A stretch of DNA of 64,000 nt, taken from NCBI GenBank assembly GCA_009842325.1, contig VYFQ01000024.1, forward strand, positions 1-64,000, given 5' to 3'. This stretch comes from Acidimicrobiaceae bacterium (lineage in GTDB: Bacteria > Actinomycetota > Acidimicrobiia > Acidimicrobiales > Aldehydirespiratoraceae). The notes beneath the pieces were generated by a model that searched no databases, had not been told where the DNA came from, and saw only the letters and a program-made list of their open reading frames with translations. The position numbers were made by a program, and so were the translations under genes. This document shows positions 19,235 to 27,266 of this stretch, in pieces; position 1 is the stretch's first letter, and the number at the start of each line of letters is the position of its first letter.

Positions 19235-20686
19235 ATGAAAACCAAGAAAACGTTGATGCGCCTGTTGGTGCCGCTTCTGGCCTTAGGCCTGATTGCCGCC
19301 GCCTGTGGCGACGACGAGGAGCCGGCCGCTCCAGACACCAGCGCGGCGGACGCCGCGGCTGCGGCAGCCGAGGCCGACGCAGCCGCCGCTCAGGCTGAGG
19401 CCGACGCAGCCGCGGCCGAGGCCGACGCGGCTGCCGCCAGGGCAGCCGAGGCTGAGGCGGCACTCGCAGAGGCCATGGCTGAGGCCGAGGGGGCGATCGA
19501 CCCTGAGGTCGTAGCCGCGCTGGAGGCCGAGCTGGAAGCGGCCGCCGCCGAGGCGGCCGCGGCCCAGTCGGAGGCTGAAGCTGCCGCGGCTGCCCAGGCC
19601 GACGCCGAAGCAGCCGCTGCCGAGGCCGAGGCGGCCGCGGCGGAGGCGATGGCCGAGCCTGAGCCCGCGCCGCCGGTCGACGTCACCCTGCAGCTGCAAT
19701 GGTTCACCCAGTCGCAGTTCGCGGGCTACTACGCGGCCGTGGCCACCGGCATCTACGAGGACTACGGACTGAACGTGGAGATCCTCGAGGGCGGCGTGGA
19801 GATCGTGCCCGCCTCGGTGCTGGACTCGGGTGCTGCCGACTTCGCGGTGTCCTGGGTTCCCCGTGGCCTGGTGCCACGGGAGGAGGGCGCCAACATCACC
19901 AACATCGCCCAGGTGTTCCAGCGCAGCGCCACCCTCCAGGTGGCCTTCGCCGACTCCGGCATCACCACCGTCGCCGACCTGGAGGGCCGCACCGTCGGCA
20001 ACTGGGGCTTCGGCAACGAGTTCGAGCTGCTGGCCGGCCTCCGCAGGAACGGGCTCGACCCGGCATCCGACGTTCAGCTGGTCCAGCAGAACTTCGACAT
20101 GCTGGCCCTGATCAGCGGTGAGATCGACGCAGCCCAGGCCATGATCTACAACGAGTACGCCCAGGTGCTCGAGACGGTCAACCCCGACACCGGCGAGCTG
20201 TACCAGCCCGACGACCTCAACATCATCAACTGGAATGATGTGGGCACGGCCATGCTCCAGGATGCTCTGTGGGCCGACGCCGACCGCTTGGACGACGACC
20301 CCGCGTACCACGAGACCGCGGTCAAGTTCGTCGAGGCGTCGCTCCTAGGCTGGATCTACTGCCGCGACAACCCCGAGGAGTGCGTGGACATCGTCCTCGA
20401 CAACGCTCCCACTCTGGGCCGGTCGCACCAGACCTGGCAGCTCAACGAGATCAACGCCCTGATCTGGCCGTCGCCGCAGGGCGTGGGCGTGATGGACAAG
20501 GACCTGTGGGACCAGACCGTCGCGGTGGCCACCAGCGAGGGAATCCTGGCCTCGGCCCCCGACGACGACGCCTACCGCCCGGAGATCGCCTGGGAGGCGG
20601 TCACCAACCTGCGCAACGCCGGCACCGACGTCATCGGCAACAACTGGCAGCGCGTGCCCGTCGTGCTGCTCCCCGGCGGCGAGTAG
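19235..20686 (+). CDS. NMT1/ThiY-like substrate-binding lipoprotein with an Ala-rich linker
   Basis: Lipid-anchored solute-binding protein, 483 residues. Signal peptide with lipobox LIAAAC (Cys24) comes first. A highly repetitive Ala/Glu/Asp stretch (about 36-146) follows, likely a long helix holding the binding domain off the membrane. The NMT1/THI5-like domain (150-483) opens with QWFTQSQFAGYYAAVATGIYEDYGL. Relatives bind pyrimidine precursors of thiamine or riboflavin, which fits a pyrimidine-type cargo. The start is ATG 19235 behind GGGAGG; an upstream in-frame TTG at 19217 is unlikely. A hairpin follows the gene. Confidence 0.85.
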   Translation: MKTKKTLMRLLVPLLALGLIAAACGDDEEPAAPDTSAADAAAAAAEADAAAAQAEADAAAAEADAAAARAAEAEAALAEAMAEAEGAIDPEVVAALEAELEAAAAEAAAAQSEAEAAAAAQADAEAAAAEAEAAAAEAMAEPEPAPPVDVTLQLQWFTQSQFAGYYAAVATGIYEDYGLNVEILEGGVEIVPASVLDSGAADFAVSWVPRGLVPREEGANITNIAQVFQRSATLQVAFADSGITTVADLEGRTVGNWGFGNEFELLAGLRRNGLDPASDVQLVQQNFDMLALISGEIDAAQAMIYNEYAQVLETVNPDTGELYQPDDLNIINWNDVGTAMLQDALWADADRLDDDPAYHETAVKFVEASLLGWIYCRDNPEECVDIVLDNAPTLGRSHQTWQLNEINALIWPSPQGVGVMDKDLWDQTVAVATSEGILASAPDDDAYRPEIAWEAVTNLRNAGTDVIGNNWQRVPVVLLPGGE

Positions 20687-20708
20687 CCACTAGCTAGACA
20701 CCCGGCTC

Positions 20709-20740
20709 GGCCGGCGGCGGCCCTTCAGCCGTCGCCGGCC
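20709..20740 (+). terminator. Hairpin after the importer operon
   Basis: GGCCGGCGGCGG and CCGTCGCCGGCC pair over 12 bases with one mismatch around an 8-nt loop, 22 nt after the binding-protein stop. There is no U-tract, as is common for actinobacterial terminator-like stems. Confidence 0.5.
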
Positions 20741-20784
20741 CCGCCGCGCCAACCCGAGGCCGGGCCAATAGCCTGCCGCGCGCT

Positions 20785-23091
20785 GTGTACTCCTCTCTCG
20801 GCCGGTGGTGCTACCGGCACCCGTGGCGGGTTCTGATCTCCTGGCTGCTGGTCATCGTGATCGCAGCCGGGGCGGCCGGCAGCCTGGGCTCTGCCTACGG
20901 CGGCACGCCGGCCGCTCCCGACGCCGAGAGCAGCCTGGGAGCCGACATCCTCGACGCGCACTTCGGCCGCATCGGGGCGGTGATCAGCGGCCGCATTGTG
21001 TTCCGGGCCGAGCAGGGCGTGGACGACCCTGCCGTGCGGGCGGCCATGACCGAGTTGTTCGAGAGGGTCGACACCCTCGAAGGGGTCACCGTCGGATCGC
21101 CCTACGCCCCTGACGGGCGTCGCCGCATCGCCGCTCAGGGCCCTGAAGCCGGCCGGATCGCCTACGCCGACATCGACACCGGCGCCGACACCTCCGCCTT
21201 CGAGGCGGAGGACATCGGCCACGAGATCGGGCACCTCATCGATCACCTCGGGCTGCGCTCGATGGAGGGCGTTCAGGTGGAAGTGGGGGGCGCCTGGCTC
21301 TCTGACCGGCAGCCACCCGAGTCTGAGGCCATCGGACTCGCCTTCGCGGTGTTCGTGCTGATCATGGCGGTCGGTTCGGTCGTGGCCATGGGAATGACCG
21401 TCTCCACGGCCCTCATCGGTGTCGGAGTCGGCGCGGCCGGTGTTGTGATGCTGAGCAACGTGGCGACCGTCCCCGAGTTCGCCCCCACCATCGGCATCAT
21501 GATCGGCATCGGGGTGGGCATCGACTACGCGCTGTTCATCATCACCCGCTACCGGGAGTGGGTCGACCATGGCTTGAACGCGGAGGAGGCCACCGCGGCC
21601 GCGCTCGACTCGGCCGGGCGGGCGGTGGTCTTCGCGGGAGCCACCGTGGTGGTGTCGCTGCTGGGTCTGCTGCTCATCGGGCTGCCCTTCGTGGCCGGGC
21701 TGGGGCTGGCCGCAGCCATCACCGTGGCTGTCGTCATGGCCGGGTCGGTAACGCTCCTGCCGGCTGTCATCGGCCTGCTCGGTGACCGGATCCACACCAC
21801 CCGGGTCCGGGGTATGGCTGCCGCCGCGCTGATCGCCATTGCCCTGCTCGGCTTCGGCACTGGCTTCAGGCCACTGCTGGCGGGCATACCAGCGGCAGTC
21901 ATCGTGCTGGTGGCGGGGGCGTTCAGAATCCCGGCCAACCCGTTGCGGCGAGCTGTACGCCACAGGGAGGCCAAGCCGTTGCGGGAGACCGGCTGGTACC
22001 GGCTCAGCCGGATGGTCCAGTCCCGGCCGTGGCAGTTCGCCATGGGCGGCACCGCCGTCCTCCTCGTACTCGCCGCTCCCGTGCTGGGACTTCGACTCGG
22101 GTTCTCCGACGAGGGCAACTTCGCGGAGGAGACCACCACTCGCAAGGCCTACGACCTGATCTCTGAGGGCTTCGGACCGGGAGCCAACGGCCCGCTGCTG
22201 GTAGTGGCCGAAGTGTCGGGACCGCAAGATCTTGCGGCCCTCGACGACCTGTCAGGCGCGTTGAACCGGACCGAGGGCGTGGCTTTCGCCTCGCCGGCCG
22301 TGCCCAGCCCCGATGGTCAAGCCGCAGTGATCCGGCTGCAGCCCACCACCGGCCCCCAGGATGCGGCCACCGAGGACCTGGTGCATCGGATCCGCGGCGA
22401 AGTCGTACCCCAGACTCTCGACGGCACCGGCCCCGAACCGCTCGTGGCGGGCCAGGTGGCCTTCAACATCGACATCTCCGACTACTTGGCCGGTCGCATC
22501 CCGATCTTCTTCGGGGCCGTGCTCGGGGCGTCGTTCCTGCTGCTGATGGCGGTGTTCCGGTCGCTGGTGGTCCCGCTCAAGGCGGTGATCATGAACATGC
22601 TGTCGATCGGGGCGGCCTACGGGGTGGTCGTGGCCGTCTTCCAGTGGGGATGGCTGGGCGGCCTGACCGGGGTCGAGCCGGCGCCGATCGAGCCGTTCAT
22701 CCCGATGATGCTGTTCGCCATCCTGTTCGGGCTGTCGATGGACTACGAGGTGTTCCTGCTGTCGCGCATGAAGGAGGAGTACGAGCGCACCGGCGACGCG
22801 GTCAACTCTGTGGCCGACGGCCTGGCCGCCACCGCCCGGGTGATCACCGCGGCCGCGGCCATCATGGTGGTTGTGTTCGGCAGCTTCGTGCTGGAGGACA
22901 GCAGGCCGGTCAAGCTCTTCGGCCTCGGCCTGGCCACCGCCATCGCCATCGACGCCACCCTGGTGCGGATGCTCATCGTGCCCTCCACCATGGAGCTTCT
23001 CGGCGCCCGCAACTGGTGGCTGCCCCGCTGGCTCGACCGCCTGATCCCCAACCTGCGGGTCGAGGGCGAGCTGACGAACCGCGAGCCCTAG
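20785..23091 (+). CDS. MMPL-family RND exporter
   Basis: A 768-residue polytopic membrane protein with the two-fold MMPL layout: helix 1 (VLISWLLVIVIAAGAAGSL), first extracytoplasmic loop, helices 2-6 with GIGVGIDYALFIITRYREW, a second helix and loop, then helices 8-12 with LFGLSMDYEVFLLSRMKEEY. The two Asp-Tyr pairs are the proton-relay positions of this family. Relatives export lipids or siderophores or confer drug tolerance; the cargo here is unknown. The GTG start has TAGCCT 10 nt upstream. Its stop shares CTAG with the convergent paaX stop. Confidence 0.88.
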   Translation: MYSSLGRWCYRHPWRVLISWLLVIVIAAGAAGSLGSAYGGTPAAPDAESSLGADILDAHFGRIGAVISGRIVFRAEQGVDDPAVRAAMTELFERVDTLEGVTVGSPYAPDGRRRIAAQGPEAGRIAYADIDTGADTSAFEAEDIGHEIGHLIDHLGLRSMEGVQVEVGGAWLSDRQPPESEAIGLAFAVFVLIMAVGSVVAMGMTVSTALIGVGVGAAGVVMLSNVATVPEFAPTIGIMIGIGVGIDYALFIITRYREWVDHGLNAEEATAAALDSAGRAVVFAGATVVVSLLGLLLIGLPFVAGLGLAAAITVAVVMAGSVTLLPAVIGLLGDRIHTTRVRGMAAAALIAIALLGFGTGFRPLLAGIPAAVIVLVAGAFRIPANPLRRAVRHREAKPLRETGWYRLSRMVQSRPWQFAMGGTAVLLVLAAPVLGLRLGFSDEGNFAEETTTRKAYDLISEGFGPGANGPLLVVAEVSGPQDLAALDDLSGALNRTEGVAFASPAVPSPDGQAAVIRLQPTTGPQDAATEDLVHRIRGEVVPQTLDGTGPEPLVAGQVAFNIDISDYLAGRIPIFFGAVLGASFLLLMAVFRSLVVPLKAVIMNMLSIGAAYGVVVAVFQWGWLGGLTGVEPAPIEPFIPMMLFAILFGLSMDYEVFLLSRMKEEYERTGDAVNSVADGLAATARVITAAAAIMVVVFGSFVLEDSRPVKLFGLGLATAIAIDATLVRMLIVPSTMELLGARNWWLPRWLDRLIPNLRVEGELTNREP

Positions 23092-23975
23092 GCGCCGAAA
23101 CGCTTGGGCATGGTCGCCGGATAGTCGACCTCGAGGATCTGGCTGAGGGCGCGGGCGGCACTCCGGCTGAGCCGGCTGTAGAGGTCGGCGGCGATGTCGT
23201 AGGCGAGGTCCCCGATCCACTCGGGCGGCAGCAGTTCTGGTGGAATGTCGGGGGTTCGCAAACGTATCCGGCGCAGTTCGTGCACGAGCATGGTGCGAAG
23301 CGCGTACGCCTCCAGCGGCGCCGCAGTCTCGATGTCGCGGCTCGACCAGGGCTCGTAGCGGGAGAGGAACCGGCCGTACGCCGTCTCGGTGTCGGCCGTC
23401 CGGAAGACGTCTGCGAAGTACCCCTCCTCCACCAGTCCGTCGAGTTCGTCGAACTCCGACGTTCCGATCGGCACCGCGGCCACCGGCTGCACCAGATGCA
23501 GGAGTTCCCGCAGGCTCGACACCCCGGCCGACGGTGAGGCCATCAGCCCCCGGCCCAGAGCCACGAAACCATGCCAGCGCAGGTGCTTGACGATCCGGTC
23601 GCGCTCATTGGTGGAGATCGATGGCGTGTCGACCACCGCGAACGTCCAGGAGCCGTCCCAACTGCCCGACTCCTTGCTATAGATGCGACGGTCGGCGTCC
23701 TCCGACTCCCGCACGGCCAGCAACGTCATCGAGTAGCGGCTCCGGCGTCCTATCCGCTCGTTGGACATCCAACCCTCGGCGACCAGGCGGAACATCGACG
23801 TACGAACCAGCCGCTCGCTGAAGCCGAACGGTTCGGCCAGTTCGAAGAGGCTTGACAGCCAGAGTGTCTTGGTGACCGGCAGCACCGAGTCCCCCAGCAC
23901 CGTCACCAGCACCGACCGGGCCGAGATGTCGGGCTCCGAGCACCGCTGCCGGACCATGGACGCGATGCCGCTCAT
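23088..23975 (-). CDS. paaX: PaaX-type phenylacetate regulator
   Basis: Transcriptional repressor that responds to phenylacetyl-CoA. The 295-residue protein has an N-terminal winged helix (RSVLVTVLGDSVLPVTKTLW through FGFSERLVRTSMFRLVAEGWM), the central PaaX ferredoxin-like domain around WTFAVVDTP and the C-terminal domain with RYEPW and LVHELRRIRL. It is the last gene of the paa set. Its ATG overlaps the paaK stop by 4 nt, so the repressor would be made from the operon it controls. A dyad at 29353-29396 before paaZ is a plausible target. Confidence 0.88.
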   Translation of the reverse strand: MSGIASMVRQRCSEPDISARSVLVTVLGDSVLPVTKTLWLSSLFELAEPFGFSERLVRTSMFRLVAEGWMSNERIGRRSRYSMTLLAVRESEDADRRIYSKESGSWDGSWTFAVVDTPSISTNERDRIVKHLRWHGFVALGRGLMASPSAGVSSLRELLHLVQPVAAVPIGTSEFDELDGLVEEGYFADVFRTADTETAYGRFLSRYEPWSSRDIETAAPLEAYALRTMLVHELRRIRLRTPDIPPELLPPEWIGDLAYDIAADLYSRLSRSAARALSQILEVDYPATMPKRFGA

Positions 23976-25255
23976 TCTGCAGGCACCACTCGTTGGGCCT
24001 TCCCCGCCGAGCGGGGCACAGCACCCGGCTCAGCCACCACCACATCGACAGTCACGCCGATGTTGCCCTTGACGTGGCCGGCCAGCTCACTCGCGAGGTC
24101 GTCCTCCGGTCGATGCGCGGAGGGGCTCCGCTCCACTCGCACCGTGAGCTGGGCCAGGTTGCCGGACCGGTCAACCTCGATCTGGAAGTGGGGCGTCAGG
24201 CCGTCCACCTTGAGCACTTCGGCCTCGATCTGAGACGGGAACACATTGACGCCCCGCACGATCAGCATGTCGTCGGAGCGGCCGGAGATGCGCTCGATGC
24301 GTCGCATGGGACGGGCCGTGCCGGGCAGCAGCCGGGTGAGATCGCGGGTGCGGTAGCGGATCACGGGCTGCCCCCGCTTGGTCAGCGCGGTTAGCACCAG
24401 TTCACCGAACTCGCCGTCGGGCAGCGGCTCTCCCGTGCCGGGATCGACGATCTCGGGGTAGAAGTGGTCCTCCCACAGCGTGGGGCCGTCCTTGGTCTCG
24501 ACGCACTCCTGGGCCACGCCTGGTCCCATCACCTCCGACAGCCCATAGATGTCGACGGCGTCGATGCCGAGGCGCGACTCGATCTCAGCCCGGAGCTCAT
24601 CGGTCCACGGCTCAGCACCGAAGATGCCCACCTCCAGTGAGCACGACCGCGGGTCTATGCCTCTGCTCTCCATCTCGTCGATGAGGTTGAGGCAGTACGA
24701 CGGCGTCACCAGGATGACGCGCGGCTTGAAGTCCAGTATCAGCGTCACCTGGCGCTCGGTCTGGCCCCCGGACACGGGCACCACCATGCATCCGAGGGTC
24801 TCGGCGCCGTAGTGGGCTCCGAGGCCGCCGGTGAACAGCCCGTAGCCGTAGGCGATGTGGGCGACATCGCCGGGGCGACCGCCGGCTGCGTAGATGGATC
24901 GAGCCATCAACCTGGACCACACGTCGATGTCGCCCGCGGTGTAGCCGACCACGGTGGGCTTGCCGGTAGTGCCCGATGACGCGTGGACCCGAACCACCTC
25001 GGACCGGGGCACGGCGAACAGACCGAACGGGTAGTTGTCCCGCAGGTCTGCCTTGGTGAGGAACGGGAACCGGGCCAGGTCGGCCAGATTCCTCAGGTCA
25101 TCGGGACCCACGCCGGCGCGCTCGAACGCGTCCCGGTAGTGAGCAACATTGGCGTAGGCGTGGCCCAGGATCTCTCGCAGGCGTGCGAACTGCAGGCCGC
25201 GCAACTCGTCGATCGATGCCGACTCGATCGCCTCGTAGTGGGCGTGGTCACCCAT
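23972..25255 (-). CDS. paaK: Phenylacetate-CoA ligase
   Basis: Activates phenylacetate to phenylacetyl-CoA with ATP and CoA, the entry step of the pathway. The 427-residue AMP-forming ligase has the P-loop-like VHASSGTTGKPTVVGYT, the YGLSEVMGPG motif, the A8-type YRTRDLTRLLPG and a late HFQIEV...TVRVE block. The usual length is about 430-440. The start is ATG 25255, 2 nt after the paaC stop; a GTG at 25264 would overlap paaC. Confidence 0.92.
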   Translation of the reverse strand: MGDHAHYEAIESASIDELRGLQFARLREILGHAYANVAHYRDAFERAGVGPDDLRNLADLARFPFLTKADLRDNYPFGLFAVPRSEVVRVHASSGTTGKPTVVGYTAGDIDVWSRLMARSIYAAGGRPGDVAHIAYGYGLFTGGLGAHYGAETLGCMVVPVSGGQTERQVTLILDFKPRVILVTPSYCLNLIDEMESRGIDPRSCSLEVGIFGAEPWTDELRAEIESRLGIDAVDIYGLSEVMGPGVAQECVETKDGPTLWEDHFYPEIVDPGTGEPLPDGEFGELVLTALTKRGQPVIRYRTRDLTRLLPGTARPMRRIERISGRSDDMLIVRGVNVFPSQIEAEVLKVDGLTPHFQIEVDRSGNLAQLTVRVERSPSAHRPEDDLASELAGHVKGNIGVTVDVVVAEPGAVPRSAGKAQRVVPAE

Positions 25256-25257
25256 GT

Positions 25258-26079
25258 TCACCAAACCGCCTCCGAGTCGTAGTCGAGGACCTCGCGCATC
25301 CGAGCCATGAGCGGCTCGAAGTCCGGTGATCGGCTTGTGCGGCCCCGCTGGCCGTTGGCCGCGCCACCAGCCGAAGGACCTCCCACGCCAGCGCTACCGG
25401 CCGAGCGGCCGTCCAAGCCCGCGGCCGAGAATCGCTGGTCGATGGCCACCAGCAGCGGTTCGAGGAGACCGGCAGTCGGTCCGGCCGCGGCGCCTTCGGC
25501 AACCGCAACCGCCTCACCGGCGGTCCCCTCACACAGGCCGGGAACCATCGGCACGACTGCATCGAGGGCGGCTAGCAGCCGCGAGCGGGCCTCCGGCGCT
25601 GCCAGGAGCCTGTCCAGCAGGGCGTCGGCGTGCCTGGTGTGGAACACCTCCTCCCGGAGCGCCTTGCGGGCGATGGCCGCCAGCTTGGGCATCGACGAGC
25701 CGGCCACCAGGTGCCAGCGCATCGCCTCGAAGGCGTCGTAGACCCAGTGCCGCACGAGGGCTTCGGCCCAGTCCTTCGTCTCGTGCTCGACCAGGTGGCA
25801 GCACCGGTAGTCGTGACTCGCCCTTCCGAAGGCGAGGGTGTCGACAGCCGTGTCGGTGGGCTCGATCCCGTCGAGTTCGAGCACCAGTTCGTAGAGCATG
25901 ACGGCATGGCCCAGCTCGTCCTGGCCGATGCTGGAGAAGGCCAGGTCCTCCTCCAGGAACGGGGCGACGCCGATCCACTCGGTGTGCTGCTGGCCCATCA
26001 GGTGCTCGTCGTCGGCGAAGGCCAACAGGAACTCCCGGATCGCTTCCTGTTTGCCCATGCCCCTACTCCCGCCGCTCAT
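25258..26079 (-). CDS. paaC: Phenylacetyl-CoA epoxidase subunit PaaC
   Basis: Structural, non-catalytic ferritin-like subunit of the 1,2-phenylacetyl-CoA epoxidase. The 273-residue chain shows the family blocks FLLAFADDEHLMGQQHTEWIG, SSIGQDELGHAVMLYELV and KALREEVFHTRHAD. A low-complexity Gly/Ala segment (about 225-255) before the C-terminus is longer than usual. The ATG overlaps the paaB stop (ATGA). Confidence 0.9.
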   Translation of the reverse strand: MSGGSRGMGKQEAIREFLLAFADDEHLMGQQHTEWIGVAPFLEEDLAFSSIGQDELGHAVMLYELVLELDGIEPTDTAVDTLAFGRASHDYRCCHLVEHETKDWAEALVRHWVYDAFEAMRWHLVAGSSMPKLAAIARKALREEVFHTRHADALLDRLLAAPEARSRLLAALDAVVPMVPGLCEGTAGEAVAVAEGAAAGPTAGLLEPLLVAIDQRFSAAGLDGRSAGSAGVGGPSAGGAANGQRGRTSRSPDFEPLMARMREVLDYDSEAVW

Positions 26080-26351
26080 TGCTGGCTCTGCCGCGCTGCT
26101 TTGCGGCGGTCGGCCACGGCCGCGCCGTCGTGGTGGCGGTGAGGCTTGTCGGCGTTGGGGCCCACGAAGTCGTCGCCGGCGACGATCACGTGGTCGCGGC
26201 GCACCACCCACAGGCGGTCGCCCTCAGCCCGGCGCAGGTAGCCCTCACGGGCCAGCACAAGGGCCAGTTCGTCGGTGGCGGCCTCCAGTGCGCCGACGTG
26301 GCGGAACTCGTCGCGGCCGTCCTTCTTGACGAACACCTCGTAGACGTGCAT
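26076..26351 (-). CDS. paaB: Phenylacetyl-CoA epoxidase subunit PaaB
   Basis: A 91-residue subunit that bridges PaaAC dimers in the epoxidase complex. It starts MHVYEVFVKKDGRDEFRHVGAL and includes the conserved ALVLAREGYLRRAEGDRLWVV region, matching the normal length of about 95. It starts 2 nt after the paaA stop and overlaps paaC by 4 nt, which shows tight coupling of the three complex subunits. Confidence 0.92.
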   Translation of the reverse strand: MHVYEVFVKKDGRDEFRHVGALEAATDELALVLAREGYLRRAEGDRLWVVRRDHVIVAGDDFVGPNADKPHRHHDGAAVADRRKAARQSQQ

Positions 26352-26353
26352 GG

Positions 26354-27253
26354 TCAGGCCCCGCTGCTGCCGTTGGAGAGGGCGGCCCGCGCCCAAGCGG
26401 TGCGGCTCCAATTGTCCGCGGCGTCGGCGATCCGGCGAGCTGAGTCCGGTCCGCCCTGGGCGAGCGTCCGCTCCAATGGCCCCCAATCGATCGGTCCCAC
26501 GTCCCAGCGCTCCGCTTCGGTGTCCCAGCGCAGGTCGGGAGCCGGCACCGTGAACCCGTAGCTCTGCAGCATGGGCACAAACCTCTGCACCCAACGGTCG
26601 CGCAACACCTCGTTGCGCTCGGACTTGATGCGCCATCGCAGCAACTCGTCGTCGGGCACAGAGTCGGGGCCGAAGAGCTGCAGGGCCGGCCAGAACCAGC
26701 GGTCGAGTGACTCCTGGAACATGCTGCGCTGGCGGGCGGTGCCCTCAGCGATGCGCATCATGCGGTCCTCGCCGAGGCGCATGTGGAAACCTTCCTCGGT
26801 GATGATGCGACGCAGGATGCGCCGGTAGGGGCCGTAGGAGCAGTTCTTGAACACGGCCTGCTGGCTGATCAGGGCCGCCGCGTCGACCAGGAATGCGATG
26901 GCGACCTGATCGCCCCAGGTGACGGCCCGGTAGTGGAACACGTTGTGGAAGCGGCTCCTGCCGGCGAACAGATCCTCGAGCATCTGGGTCCTGGTCTTGA
27001 CGCCGAGGTCGGCGGCGATCATGTACAGCAGGTGACCGTGCCCGATCTCGTCCTGGGTCTTGGCCAGCACCGCCATCTTGTGTCGCAGTCCGGGGGTCTT
27101 GGGGATCCAGTCGCGCTCGGTGAGTGCGCCCATCAACTCGCTGTTGGCGTGCATCTCGATGAAGGCAAACACCGCGCGGCGGTAGGCGTCGGGCATGCCG
27201 TCGTCAGCCTCCACCAGGCCGCCGCCGTCGATGAAGGCCTCGAAGGCGTCCAT
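26354..27253 (-). CDS. paaA: Phenylacetyl-CoA epoxidase catalytic subunit PaaA
   Basis: Di-iron catalytic subunit that epoxidises the ring of phenylacetyl-CoA with O2. The roughly 300-residue ferritin-like chain shows EADDGMPDAYRRAVF, AKTQDEIGHGHLLY and ITEEGFHMRLGE, which supply the ExxH iron ligands. The start is ATG 27253 just after the paaZ stop, or ATG 27274 overlapping paaZ by 8 nt. The reductase subunit PaaE, which would feed it electrons, is not in this cluster. Confidence 0.92.
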   Translation of the reverse strand: MDAFEAFIDGGGLVEADDGMPDAYRRAVFAFIEMHANSELMGALTERDWIPKTPGLRHKMAVLAKTQDEIGHGHLLYMIAADLGVKTRTQMLEDLFAGRSRFHNVFHYRAVTWGDQVAIAFLVDAAALISQQAVFKNCSYGPYRRILRRIITEEGFHMRLGEDRMMRIAEGTARQRSMFQESLDRWFWPALQLFGPDSVPDDELLRWRIKSERNEVLRDRWVQRFVPMLQSYGFTVPAPDLRWDTEAERWDVGPIDWGPLERTLAQGGPDSARRIADAADNWSRTAWARAALSNGSSGA

Positions 27254-27266
27254 GTCTGTCCAGCAC

